A program made the position numbers and the translations under genes. The notes beneath the pieces were generated by a model. It was not told where the DNA came from, did not search any database, and saw only the letters and a list, made by a program, of their open reading frames with translations. Shown in pieces: positions 35,296 through 43,695 of a stretch of DNA of 64,000 nucleotides. The first letter of the stretch is position 1. Every line of letters begins with the position of its first letter. The stretch comes from Nostocales cyanobacterium HT-58-2 (GTDB taxonomy: Bacteria > Cyanobacteriota > Cyanobacteriia > Cyanobacteriales > Nostocaceae): contig CP019636.1 in assembly GCA_002163975.1 (NCBI GenBank), positions 4,529,501-4,593,500 on the forward strand. The letters are read 5' to 3'.

Positions 35296-35326
35296 AGTCT
35301 AGTAAGTATAAGAATCCTCAGTAATA

Positions 35327-35352
35327 TAGGGACACGACATTATGGTGTCCCT
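35327..35352 (-). terminator. Strong hairpin directly after the fba stop codon
   Basis: AGGGACAC, eight-base loop, then GTGTCCCT, flanked by an outer pairing AGTAAGT (35301) with ACTTACT (35353). No T-run follows on the minus strand, so it may stabilise the 3' end rather than terminate. Confidence 0.6.
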
Positions 35353-35369
35353 ACTTACTTATCTCAAAC

Positions 35370-36449
35370 TTAGACGATCGCAGTTTTCTTAGTTACAGCG
35401 TTGAGTTCGCCTTTAGCATACTTAGCAGCAAACTCTTCTAGGGAAATCTGCTTAATCTTGCTAGCATTGCCAGCAGTGCCAAATTGCTGATAGCGATCAA
35501 CACAAACCTTCTGCATATATTTGATAGAAGGCTTGAGGAAGTGACGGGGGTCAAATTCCTTCGGAGCTTTTGCCAAAGCTTCACGCACAGCAGCGGTAAT
35601 AGCCAGACGGTTGTCGGTGTCAATATTGACCTTACGTACACCGCTCTTGATACCCTTTTGGATTTCTTCTACAGGTACGCCATAGGTTTCGGGAATCGCA
35701 CCGCCATACTCGTTAATAATGGCAATCAAATCTTCGGGTACAGAGGAGGAACCGTGCATGACCAAGTGGGTGTTGGGCAAACGGCGGTGAATTTCTTCAA
35801 TGCGGCTGATTGCCAAAATTTCCCCAGTTGGCTTACGGGTAAACTTGTAAGCACCGTGGCTGGTACCAATGGCAACTGCTAAAGCATCTACCTGGGTTTG
35901 CTCTACAAAGTCAACTGCTTGATCTGGGTCAGTTAGGAGCTGGTCATGGGAAAGTGTACCTTCAAATCCGTGACCATCTTCAGCTTCGCCTTGACCAGTT
36001 TCCAGAGAACCCAAGCAACCGAGTTCGCCTTCAACGCTGACACCCAGAGAGTGAGCCACTTTCACCACTTCGCGGGTCGTGTTAACGTTGTACTCGTAGC
36101 TCGCGGGGGTCTTGGCATCGGCTTCCAGTGAACCATCCATCATCACGCTGGTAAAGCCGTTTTTAATTGCTGAGTAGCAGGTAGCAGGTTCATTGCCATG
36201 GTCTTGGTGCATGGTAATTGGAATATGGGGGTAGGTTTCTACCGCAGCCAAAATCAAGTGACGCAGGAAGTTTTCACCAGCATACTTGCGAGCGCCACGA
36301 GAGGCTTGCAAAATCACGGGGCTATCTGTCTCATGGGCAGCCTGTACAATAGCTTGAATTTGCTCCAAGTTGTTAACGTTGAAAGCTGGTATGCCGTAAC
36401 CGTTTTCTGCTGCGTGATCCAACAGCAGCCGCAGGGGTACGAGCGCCAT
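35370..36449 (-). CDS. fbaA: Class II fructose-1,6-bisphosphate aldolase
   Basis: Zinc-dependent aldolase of glycolysis and the Calvin cycle, converting fructose- or sedoheptulose-bisphosphate to triose phosphates. The 359-residue product matches the photosynthetic class IIB form. Metal site residues are in ITMHQDHGNEP (His81, catalytic Asp83, His84), followed by MMDGSLEADAKTP, VEGELGCLGSLETGQ and LVMHGSSSVPED. The phosphate site is in VRKVNIDTDNRLA. It is monocistronic, with a strong terminator and an extra hairpin downstream. Confidence 0.97.
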   Translation of the reverse strand: MALVPLRLLLDHAAENGYGIPAFNVNNLEQIQAIVQAAHETDSPVILQASRGARKYAGENFLRHLILAAVETYPHIPITMHQDHGNEPATCYSAIKNGFTSVMMDGSLEADAKTPASYEYNVNTTREVVKVAHSLGVSVEGELGCLGSLETGQGEAEDGHGFEGTLSHDQLLTDPDQAVDFVEQTQVDALAVAIGTSHGAYKFTRKPTGEILAISRIEEIHRRLPNTHLVMHGSSSVPEDLIAIINEYGGAIPETYGVPVEEIQKGIKSGVRKVNIDTDNRLAITAAVREALAKAPKEFDPRHFLKPSIKYMQKVCVDRYQQFGTAGNASKIKQISLEEFAAKYAKGELNAVTKKTAIV

Positions 36450-36735
36450 AGATAGTCCTCCTAATATGGTTGTCAGCTAGTGGGTGAGACAAGCGTAATG
36501 AGTACGCTATTCTTAATAGTATTTTAAGCTTATAGGAAATTATAACTAGTGATGTGTCCCTTATGTTGAAAAACTTTAAGCAAAGTAGGGCGGACATTGC
36601 CCACCCCACTCTATCATTTCGCTGACTTAATTTTGTACTTTGAATTACCAGGGACGAACAACAGAGCAAATAAATTCACAACCTGCCTTCTTGATCAACT
36701 ACAGTTGTTCTTTTTCATGGATCTATTCTTTTTTA

Positions 36736-36807
36736 TGGGTCGCCCGGGATTCGAACCCGGAACTAATCGGTTAAAAGCCGAGTACTCTACCGTTGAGTTA
36801 GCGACCC
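36736..36807 (-). tRNA. tRNA-Lys (UUU)
   Basis: 72 bases folding as a full cloverleaf on the minus strand. The acceptor stem is GGGTCGC / GCGACCC with discriminator A, the D arm includes AACGGTAGAGTA, and the anticodon arm is CTCGGCTTTTAACCGAG-like with loop CTTTTAA, giving anticodon TTT. The T arm is CCGGGTTCGAATCCCGG. The CCA end is not encoded. Confidence 0.96.
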
Positions 36808-36863
36808 TTTTTCGTAATGCCTTAGTTAATATAGCATAACCATCTGTTGATTTGTAAAGTGGT

Positions 36864-37700
36864 TTAGAAAAAATTTGCCGTCAGACGTACAATTGCCTCC
36901 CGTTCTGCTTCTGGAGCCAACACGGTCAAATGTTCACCTGTGTTGAGAGAATTGCGGGGAGCACTCCACGGTTCCAGGCAGTAATAATCTTTGCCCTTAA
37001 CAGTCCAAAAGACCAGAGTGGGATATGTCTCATCATATTCCAGCGTCAATTTGAGCTTGCGACTATTGTCTGTGACTATGGCCGATTGACTGCTTAACTG
37101 CTTGAAAGCGACATCAATTTCATCACGGGTATAGTCAAAATTACCGTGAAATTGGTGACATTCTTTAGTGATCTGGTCTTGATACTCTCGTGAGGGAATT
37201 TCAAACTGAAGCTGAGTTTTATCCGCTGTGAAAAAGTAAGGATGTAAGCCTGTAGAAAAAGGCATTTGTTCAGTGGAAAGATTCTTGTACTTCTGTTTGA
37301 TTTCTAATGTGTTGCCCTGTATTTGATAAGTAAAAGTCAACTCAAAGTCAAAAGGATAAACTGCTCGTGTTTGCTCGTTACTGGTTAAGACTAAAGTGAG
37401 GCTGGCTTTTTCTGGTGTGACTTGGTCTTCTACAGGTTTCCAAGGTAAGTCACGGGCAAAGCCGTGTTGTTTGAGGGTGTATTCCTTGCCGTTGTAGGTG
37501 TAGGTGTTACCTGGTAGATTCCCGCAAATAGGAAACAAAATTGGAATTCCACCTCTTACACTCAATTGCGGATTAGCAAAGCGTTCCTCGTCTAGGAAGA
37601 GAATTTCTTGACCTTGTACGCGCCAGCTGGTGATGATACCACCTCTTTCTGGTACAACCTCCAGCCGGGATTGATTTGTTTGAATAGACCGTTTATTCAT
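36864..37700 (-). CDS. Aldose-1-epimerase-like (galactose mutarotase fold) protein
   Basis: A 278-residue all-beta protein of the galactose mutarotase-like superfamily, closest in look to the aldose epimerase/YeaD branch (hexose-6-phosphate mutarotases and relatives). Features: VPERGGIITSWRVQGQEILF, RGGIPILFPICGN, KQHGFARDLPW with the His, TGLHPYFFTAD with the second His, and CLEPWSAPRNSLNTGEH with the catalytic Glu region. Substrate unknown. It lies between tRNA-Lys and pdhA on the same strand, with a repeat-filled 153-base gap upstream. Confidence 0.9.
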   Translation of the reverse strand: MNKRSIQTNQSRLEVVPERGGIITSWRVQGQEILFLDEERFANPQLSVRGGIPILFPICGNLPGNTYTYNGKEYTLKQHGFARDLPWKPVEDQVTPEKASLTLVLTSNEQTRAVYPFDFELTFTYQIQGNTLEIKQKYKNLSTEQMPFSTGLHPYFFTADKTQLQFEIPSREYQDQITKECHQFHGNFDYTRDEIDVAFKQLSSQSAIVTDNSRKLKLTLEYDETYPTLVFWTVKGKDYYCLEPWSAPRNSLNTGEHLTVLAPEAEREAIVRLTANFF

Positions 37701-37719
37701 TCGTATTTCTTTGGTTGGA

Positions 37720-37772
37720 GTGCGATAAGCGTAGCTTAAACCCTTGCATGCGGCACGCTGCGCGAACGGGTT
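37720..37772. repeat. GC-rich intergenic repeat fragment
   Basis: GTGCGATAAGCGTAGCTTAA ... GCGGCACGCTGCGCGAACGG, related in word content to the element at 27962-28045. It lies upstream of the aldose-epimerase-like gene. Confidence 0.5.
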
Positions 37773-37789
37773 ATCACAAACACATTTTT

Positions 37790-37844
37790 AGTCCTGAGTT
37801 TTGAGTGCTGAGTAAAAGATACTCAACACTTAAAACTCAGGACT
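37790..37844. repeat. Long hairpin from diverged heptamer repeats, after pdhA
   Basis: Two 25-base arms (AGTCCTGAGTTTTGAGTGCT... and its complement ...AAAACTCAGGACT) with only two mismatches, separated by five bases. It lies ten bases downstream of the pdhA stop (minus strand). The T-run follows it on the plus strand, so it is not a canonical pdhA terminator, but it would block or stabilise transcripts. Confidence 0.75.
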
Positions 37845-37853
37845 TAAGGTTTT

Positions 37854-38891
37854 TTATTCGTCTTCCGCAAATATGAAGCGATACAACTCGCTTGGATCTG
37901 GTTCAGGGCTACTTTCAGCAAATTTCACGGCTTCGTCGATGACTTGCTGCACCTGACGGTCAATATTTTTGAGTTCTTCCTCTGAACTCAAGTTGTGCTC
38001 AACTAGATAAGCCGCAAATTTCTTAATTGGGTCACGAGCAAACCAATACTCTTTCTCAGTTTTGGTCCGCAGTTCGTCTGGGTCAGCCAGAGAATGGCCC
38101 CGGAAACGGTAAGTCAGTGCTTCAATTAGGGTGGGTCCTTCTCCAGCACGGGCACGGGCTACGGCTTCTTGCGCGACTGCACGCACCGCTAAGACATCCA
38201 TACCATCTACTTCCACACCCGCCATATTGAAGACGCTGGCTTTTTGGTAAATCTCTGGTTGGGAAGTTGCCCGTTCGTGAGCCATCCCGATCGCCCACTT
38301 GTTATTTTCCACAACAAAGAGAATCGGTAGTTTCCACAACGCCGCCATATTCAACGTCTCGAAGAACTGACCGTTGTTAGCTGCGCCATCACCAAAAAAG
38401 CAAGCGGTGACTTGATCGGCACTTTCATCCCCCAACACTTCGCGGCGGTATTTCGTTTGAAAAGCCGCCCCAGAAGCAACGGGAATACCTTCAGCCACAA
38501 AAGCATAACCACCTAGCAGACGGTGTTTAGCAGAGAACATATGCATCGAGCCGCCACGCCCTTTGCTGCACCCTGTGGATTTACCAAATAACTCTGCTAC
38601 AACCTCTTTGGCTGGAACTCCAGCACTCAAAGCATGAACGTGGTCGCGGTAGGTGCTACACACGAAATCTTCACCCGGGCGCATGGCACCCCTAATCACA
38701 CCACTGGATACAGCTTCCTGACCGTTGTACAGATGGACAAAACCAAACATTTTGCCCCTGTAGTACATCTCGGCACACTTGTCTTCAAACAAGCGCCCCA
38801 ACATCATGTCCTCGTACAACTGCAATCCTTCTTCTTTGGTTATCTGTACGGTAGCCGCATCAAATTTGGGTAATGTGCGTTCTGTAACCAT
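37854..38891 (-). CDS. pdhA: Pyruvate dehydrogenase E1 component, alpha subunit
   Basis: Thiamine-diphosphate subunit of the pyruvate dehydrogenase complex, which makes acetyl-CoA with the beta subunit, E2 and E3. The 345 residues match the family. The ThDP/Mg motif is ACFFGDGAANNGQFFETLN ... VENNKWAIG, and the phosphorylation-loop region reads YRFRGHSLADPDELR. The start at 38891 begins MVTERTLPKFD. The pdhB and E2/E3 genes are not in this window, as usual in cyanobacteria where they are scattered. A 731-base divergent gap precedes it. Confidence 0.97.
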   Translation of the reverse strand: MVTERTLPKFDAATVQITKEEGLQLYEDMMLGRLFEDKCAEMYYRGKMFGFVHLYNGQEAVSSGVIRGAMRPGEDFVCSTYRDHVHALSAGVPAKEVVAELFGKSTGCSKGRGGSMHMFSAKHRLLGGYAFVAEGIPVASGAAFQTKYRREVLGDESADQVTACFFGDGAANNGQFFETLNMAALWKLPILFVVENNKWAIGMAHERATSQPEIYQKASVFNMAGVEVDGMDVLAVRAVAQEAVARARAGEGPTLIEALTYRFRGHSLADPDELRTKTEKEYWFARDPIKKFAAYLVEHNLSSEEELKNIDRQVQQVIDEAVKFAESSPEPDPSELYRFIFAEDE

Positions 38892-39622
38892 TATTTCTGG
38901 GGATTCCTGTCGTAAAACTTAAAATTACGATTTGAGATAAGTTGCGCTTATACAGCGTAAGCTTTTAAAAAGATACCGTTTAAAGGAGCAAATAATCAAA
39001 TTCCTGGCATTGCTGTCTTTCTTCTGGTTTGACAGCACTGGATAGTTGCTGACCCTGGTCCATAGACTACCTACCAAATTAACAAGTTTTCTGCATATTT
39101 ATTAACAATTTAAGAAAATAGTTCCAAAAGTTAAGTATTTATCTGTAGATTCTTGTACTCAAAGAATAACTTATGATAAGCTTAGGTTCACTATATAACA
39201 TTAGCCAACTTTAAAAGTGGTGCTTCTATAACTATATGCCGGGGAAAGTTCCTCTGAACCAGTTGCAGGAATGGTCAAGCTATACATCCCGGAAAAAGAA
39301 CCAAAAATATTCCTGCCTTTGCAGCATGATTTATGCTGATATCTCAAATGCTATGGACTATGGTAGATTCCTGGTTTGCTAAATAGGTTGCAATTTTATC
39401 TAAGCCAGAAATAATAAAAATATTATTAAAAAAATTGGATACTTATCAGCTAGGGCAAAACACTAGTACCATAGCAGGGTTATATCTTTGGAGAAGCACT
39501 AGTAAAGTAGTTGCAAAACATACTTGTAGTGTGAACTCAGCAGGTTATTATTGTAAAACTTTTATGTCAGCCTGGAATACTCTAGGAAAATTATGTTGAG
39601 CGCGCTGCAGAGGAATTGAGCC
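38892..39622. other. Long divergent promoter region pdhA / ftn2
   Basis: 731 bases with no gene called. A 48-codon plus ORF at 39236-39382 is open but has no ribosome binding site. A partial symmetry (CCGGGG near 39240, CCCGG near 39290) is visible. Nothing else supports a feature. Confidence 0.4.
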
Positions 39623-41971
39623 GTGCGAATTCCGCTAGATTACTACAGAATTTTAGGGATACCGATGGCGGCAAGTGAGGAACAGTTGCGGCAGGCATAT
39701 GGCGATCGCATCGTACAATTGCCACGCCGTGAATATTCCCAAGCAGCAATTACATCTCGAAAAAACCTTATAGAAGAAGCTTACGCTGTTCTCTCAAATC
39801 CAAAAGAGCGCATAACCTACGATCAGCTTTATCTTGCCCATGCGTATGGCTCTGACAGCACTCAAGGGGGCGTAGTCGCTGTTGAAAGCCGTGAACAAAG
39901 CAAATTTGATAATACGGAGTATCAATCTCTCAATATTGAAATTTCCCAAGATGAATTAGTTGGTGCTTTATTGATTTTGCAAGAGCTTGGGGAATACGAA
40001 CTTGTCCTCAAACTAGGTCGTCCATATCTCATAAATAGAAACGGTACACCGCTGAGTATACAAGGCAACGGGGAAGATACTGAAGAAAGTCCCTCCACTG
40101 CTGCTGAACGCCCAGATGTTGTGCTCACTGTTTCCCTTGCTTGTTTAGAACTCGGACGCGAGCAATGGCAGCAAAGTCACTACGAAAATGCTGCTATTTC
40201 CCTAGAAACTGGAGAAGAACTCCTAGCACGTGAAGGGTTATTTCCTACTGTTAGGGCTGAAATTCAGTCTGATTTATACAGATTGCGACCATATCGTATT
40301 TTGGAGCTCCTGGCGCTACCTGAAGAACAGACCAGTGAACGACAACAAGGGTTGCAACTATTGCAAGATATTTTAGACGAGCGCAGTGGCATTGATGGAA
40401 CTGGAGACGATAAATCTGGTCTGAATATAGATGATTTTTTGCGCTTTATTCAGCAACTACGTAACTACCTAACAGTTGTAGAGCAGCACAAACTGTTTGA
40501 AATGGAAAGCAGGCGTCCTTCAGCAGTCGCCACCTATTTAGCAGTTTATGCTTCAATTGCAAGAGGTTTCACGCAACGTCAACCTGCATTAATTCGTCAA
40601 GCAAAGCAAATGCTGATCCGCTTGGGCAGACGTCAAGATGTCCATCTAGAACAGTCCCTTTGTGCGTTACTTCTGGGACAAACAGAAGAAGCAAGCCGTG
40701 CTTTAGAACTTTCGCAGGAGTATGAGGCTCTGGCTTTTATTCGAGAAAATTCTCAAGACTCTCCAGACCTCTTACCAGGACTGTGCTTATACGGAGAGCG
40801 CTGGTTAGAAAACGAACTGTTTCCCAACTTTCGAGATTTGGTGAAACAACCAGCTTCCCTGAAAGATTATTTTGCCGATAAACAGGTGCAAGCTTATCTA
40901 GAAGCTCTACCTACAGAAGCTGAACCAATAAATCAAGGAACTGGCATACATCGCCAGTCTTCCCAAACACAGGAGACCACTCGTCGGAGTCGCCGCAACA
41001 ATTCCGCAGTGGGTCAGGAACAATACCAAAATAAACAAACACCCAACCCAGGAACACAAGCAACGCCAACCCCACAAAAACCTGAGTCTTCAAACTATTC
41101 CTCACCTAGTTATACAACACCACCGCCTTCTTCAGGTTCTTCTTGGAGTCTAAACGCACAAACACCTGTAGCACCACCTGCCAACATTGATCCTACAGCG
41201 ACAGGAACTTACCGTAACTTGAATGGTCGATTCAAAGCCTCGGCGGTACCCCCTCAGCCGCAAACCCAAAGGAGGCACAAACGCAGTTCGTCTACCAGTT
41301 CACAGCGGGGATTGGATAAGCGTCATGGACAGGTTCATCGTCGGCGAGTTTTTGCCCGGACCTCTCCAGCACAAATACGGTTCGTTTTTATAGTGTTGGC
41401 TTCCTTGGTCAGTTTGGTGGTGCTGTGGATTTTGACAGCAGCAACTATTGGATTGTTCAAACCTCTATTTTTCCCCGGACCCTCTTTGAAAGGCGAACAG
41501 TTATCAGTGCAGCTCAATGAACCTCCAGTTCCTATTCCTGACCAAAACAGCAAACCACAATTACCAGCAGGATCTCTCACCGAAGAGACAGCAGGAGAAA
41601 TGGTTCAAGCTTGGCTAGATACCAAAGCCGCAGCTCTTGGCTACAACCATGAGATTGATAGTTTGGATCATATTTTAGTAGGTTCAACTTTGACAAAATG
41701 GCGGGGATTGGCAAAGCAAGAAAGAACAGACAACCGCTATCGAAAATATCAACACAGCGTGAAAGTAGAATCTTTGGAGACAAACCAGGCTAACCAGAAT
41801 CATGCTGCGGTAGAAGCTTCGGTGACTGAAGTGACAGAGTATTACGAGAATGGTCAAGTAAAAAAATCTGATAACGAAAAATTGCGAGTTAGGTATGAAT
41901 TGGTGCGGGTAGAGGGTACGTGGCGTATCCAAGATATGTCAGTTTTAAACAAGTTGAGTATGATTTCTTAG
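39623..41971 (+). CDS. ftn2: Ftn2/ZipN (ARC6 homologue), divisome assembly protein
   Basis: Membrane-tethered FtsZ-interacting division protein of cyanobacteria and plastids. The 782-residue product starts at GTG 39623 with the J-domain-like region IPLDYYRILGIPMAASEEQL, which lacks the HPD triad. A long helical TPR-like part extends to about residue 440. A Ser/Thr/Pro/Gln-rich linker follows (about 450-570). One membrane span is at about 585-610 (FVFIVLASLVSLVVLWIL). The C-terminal IMS/DUF4101 domain lies from about 660 (GEMVQAWLDTKAAALG) to the end. Architecture and length are exactly those of the family. Confidence 0.93.
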   Translation: MRIPLDYYRILGIPMAASEEQLRQAYGDRIVQLPRREYSQAAITSRKNLIEEAYAVLSNPKERITYDQLYLAHAYGSDSTQGGVVAVESREQSKFDNTEYQSLNIEISQDELVGALLILQELGEYELVLKLGRPYLINRNGTPLSIQGNGEDTEESPSTAAERPDVVLTVSLACLELGREQWQQSHYENAAISLETGEELLAREGLFPTVRAEIQSDLYRLRPYRILELLALPEEQTSERQQGLQLLQDILDERSGIDGTGDDKSGLNIDDFLRFIQQLRNYLTVVEQHKLFEMESRRPSAVATYLAVYASIARGFTQRQPALIRQAKQMLIRLGRRQDVHLEQSLCALLLGQTEEASRALELSQEYEALAFIRENSQDSPDLLPGLCLYGERWLENELFPNFRDLVKQPASLKDYFADKQVQAYLEALPTEAEPINQGTGIHRQSSQTQETTRRSRRNNSAVGQEQYQNKQTPNPGTQATPTPQKPESSNYSSPSYTTPPPSSGSSWSLNAQTPVAPPANIDPTATGTYRNLNGRFKASAVPPQPQTQRRHKRSSSTSSQRGLDKRHGQVHRRRVFARTSPAQIRFVFIVLASLVSLVVLWILTAATIGLFKPLFFPGPSLKGEQLSVQLNEPPVPIPDQNSKPQLPAGSLTEETAGEMVQAWLDTKAAALGYNHEIDSLDHILVGSTLTKWRGLAKQERTDNRYRKYQHSVKVESLETNQANQNHAAVEASVTEVTEYYENGQVKKSDNEKLRVRYELVRVEGTWRIQDMSVLNKLSMIS

Positions 41972-42045
41972 ATAAAAAAATTAATAACAGATCAACTCAA
42001 GACAAAAATTAGATTACAAAAGTTTAAATCTGCTTTTCTATCTTT

Positions 42046-42064
42046 AGATAGACTAAGTCTATCT
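42046..42064. promoter_or_regulatory. Perfect 9-bp inverted repeat
   Basis: AGATAGACT, one base, AGTCTATCT, preceded by a further CTATCT/AGATAG pair. It lies 75 bases after ftn2 and 134 bases before the AEC permease gene. It may be a weak terminator or an operator; there is no T-run on either side. Confidence 0.4.
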
Positions 42065-42197
42065 CTGCTGTGTCCAGAAAACGGTCAAAGTCTAACTCAG
42101 GATAGAATTTGTAAATTTTTATTTTTTTGTTTTCATTTTAATTTTTAATTTGTATTTAGGATAAAGCTCATCCCAATCGCTGGAAAAATTTTTATTC

Positions 42198-43187
42198 ATG
42201 ACAGAAACTCTGTTTCATGCCTATGCGCCCTTGATTCTGTGGACGAGTCTGGGGCTATTAATATTTAAGTTTCTACCTCAGTGGTTTCCACGTCTTTTGG
42301 GTCGTTGTCTTTACTGGTTCGGGGTGCCACTCGAGCTTCTGGCGTTAGCAAGACAACGTGGTTTCAATGAATTTGCAGGTGAAGTCAGTCTGCCTATACT
42401 AGCACCAATCATCACTTTAGGAGTACTAGTGCTTGGTTTGGTGATGACATCACTTATCTTGAAAGGATGGAAACTGTTACTATCCGACAAGTTAAAGCCA
42501 TACTCGGCTAAGTTATTTCCCCCTTATTTGCTTGACTCTTCCTCTAGTGGCAGTTTTGTGATTTCTGCTGTCTTAGGTAACACAGGTTTTGTTGGGTTGG
42601 CGATCGCCCCATCGTTAGTGAGTTCAGATGGTGTCAACTGGGCTGTTCTTTACAGTATTACCCACAATGTCATCGGCACCTATGGCTTTGGAGTTGTGAT
42701 TGCTAGCTACTTCAGTCATTCACAACAGCAAAATCGCTGGTGGATGCAACTACGCGATGTTTTGAGTGTACCTTCCCTGTGGGCTTTTCTGTTCGGTTAT
42801 CTCACTCGCTCTGTACAATTACCAGAAATCATTGAGTCGGGACTCCAAGGATCTGTGAATATCGTCATCGCTTGCGCTTTCTTACTGACTGGTATTCGCT
42901 TAGCGCAACTTCAAGGGTGGAAGAGTTTAAAACTTGCCTTTGTCCCCGCTTTCTTAAGGGTTTTTCTCACTCCTCTACTTGTTGGTTTAGCAACAACTTT
43001 GTTTTTTGGATTGTCTGGTTCTCCGCGTTTGGCAATGGTCTTAATGTCTGGTGTACCGACAGCTTTTGCTGGTCTAATTTTGGCAGAAGAGTACAATCTT
43101 GATCGCGATTTGATTACTAGCAGTATCATCATCTCCACACTGTTGTTACTCCTCGTACTTCCTTTGTGGATTTTGGTCTTTGGTTAA
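42198..43187 (+). CDS. AEC-family (auxin efflux carrier-like) permease
   Basis: A 329-residue membrane protein with about ten spans in two five-helix halves. Signatures are SFVISAVLGNTGFVGLAIAP at the first crossover and AMVLMSGVPTAFAGLILAEEY in the second half. Bacterial AEC members move organic acids or amino acids, sometimes auxin-like compounds; the substrate here is not predictable. It is alone between ftn2 and the DUF4912 gene. Confidence 0.9.
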   Translation: MTETLFHAYAPLILWTSLGLLIFKFLPQWFPRLLGRCLYWFGVPLELLALARQRGFNEFAGEVSLPILAPIITLGVLVLGLVMTSLILKGWKLLLSDKLKPYSAKLFPPYLLDSSSSGSFVISAVLGNTGFVGLAIAPSLVSSDGVNWAVLYSITHNVIGTYGFGVVIASYFSHSQQQNRWWMQLRDVLSVPSLWAFLFGYLTRSVQLPEIIESGLQGSVNIVIACAFLLTGIRLAQLQGWKSLKLAFVPAFLRVFLTPLLVGLATTLFFGLSGSPRLAMVLMSGVPTAFAGLILAEEYNLDRDLITSSIIISTLLLLLVLPLWILVFG

Positions 43188-43219
43188 CTCAAATCCTCTA
43201 CCAGTACCAACAATTGCTA

Positions 43220-43363
43220 ATCGGTGAGTAAGCTTAATGAATTCTAGGGGATCTGACCTGAAGAGTTTTGTCATCAAAGCATGACATTTTTATCATGTTT
43301 TAGATGCTGGACTCGCCGATAACGAGCTAAAATGTCAGAGAAGCATGACTTTTTGATCCCCTA
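43220..43363. ncRNA. Candidate structured RNA with two crossing long pairings
   Basis: ATCGGTGAGT (43220-43229) pairs with ACTCGCCGAT (43311-43320) with one G-U pair. TAGGGGATC (43245-43253) pairs perfectly with GATCCCCTA (43355-43363). The two helices cross, so they form a pseudoknot or are alternatives. A small inner hairpin, CATGA / TCATG, lies at about 43280-43296, and AGCATGAC is repeated at 43278 and 43342. Known RNA families could not be matched by eye. Confidence 0.4.
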
Positions 43364-43635
43364 AGTGCTTATAAATTCGTGACAAACGGAAAAATCTGTT
43401 TAGAAACCCCTTGATCCCGAGGGAGAATTACTAGTTAATATTCATTAACAAAAGGTTCTTCCGCTCCCCCATAAAAAATGCTGATTTTGGCATAACAGGG
43501 ATTTAAAAGGGAGTAACTCTCAATTTAAAAACACACTAAAAAACATAAAAAACTCGGCAAAACCAGGAGTCAGAAATAAGAAGTTTAGCTGGGGTTGATA
43601 GCTATATATCAGCCACTTTTAAACCAGGGGACATC

Positions 43636-43695
43636 ATGAACCTTTCAAACGACTGGAGGCCAAATTCATCATGGCAAAAGAACGCCCACCATTAG
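43636..43695 (+). CDS. Upstream ORF (19 codons) overlapping the DUF4912 start
   Basis: ATG 43636 is preceded by CCAGGGGACATC, a strong ribosome binding site. It encodes MNLSNDWRPNSSWQKNAHH and stops at 43693-43695, 25 bases inside the DUF4912 gene and in another frame. The layout suggests translational coupling or attenuation, though it may be an accident of two close Shine-Dalgarno sites. Confidence 0.35.
   Translation: MNLSNDWRPNSSWQKNAHH

Noticed and set aside
39236..39382. 48-codon ORF beginning MPGKVPLNQLQEW in the pdhA-ftn2 gap
   Set aside because: Open and Cys-containing, but no ribosome binding site and no way to show conservation by eye.
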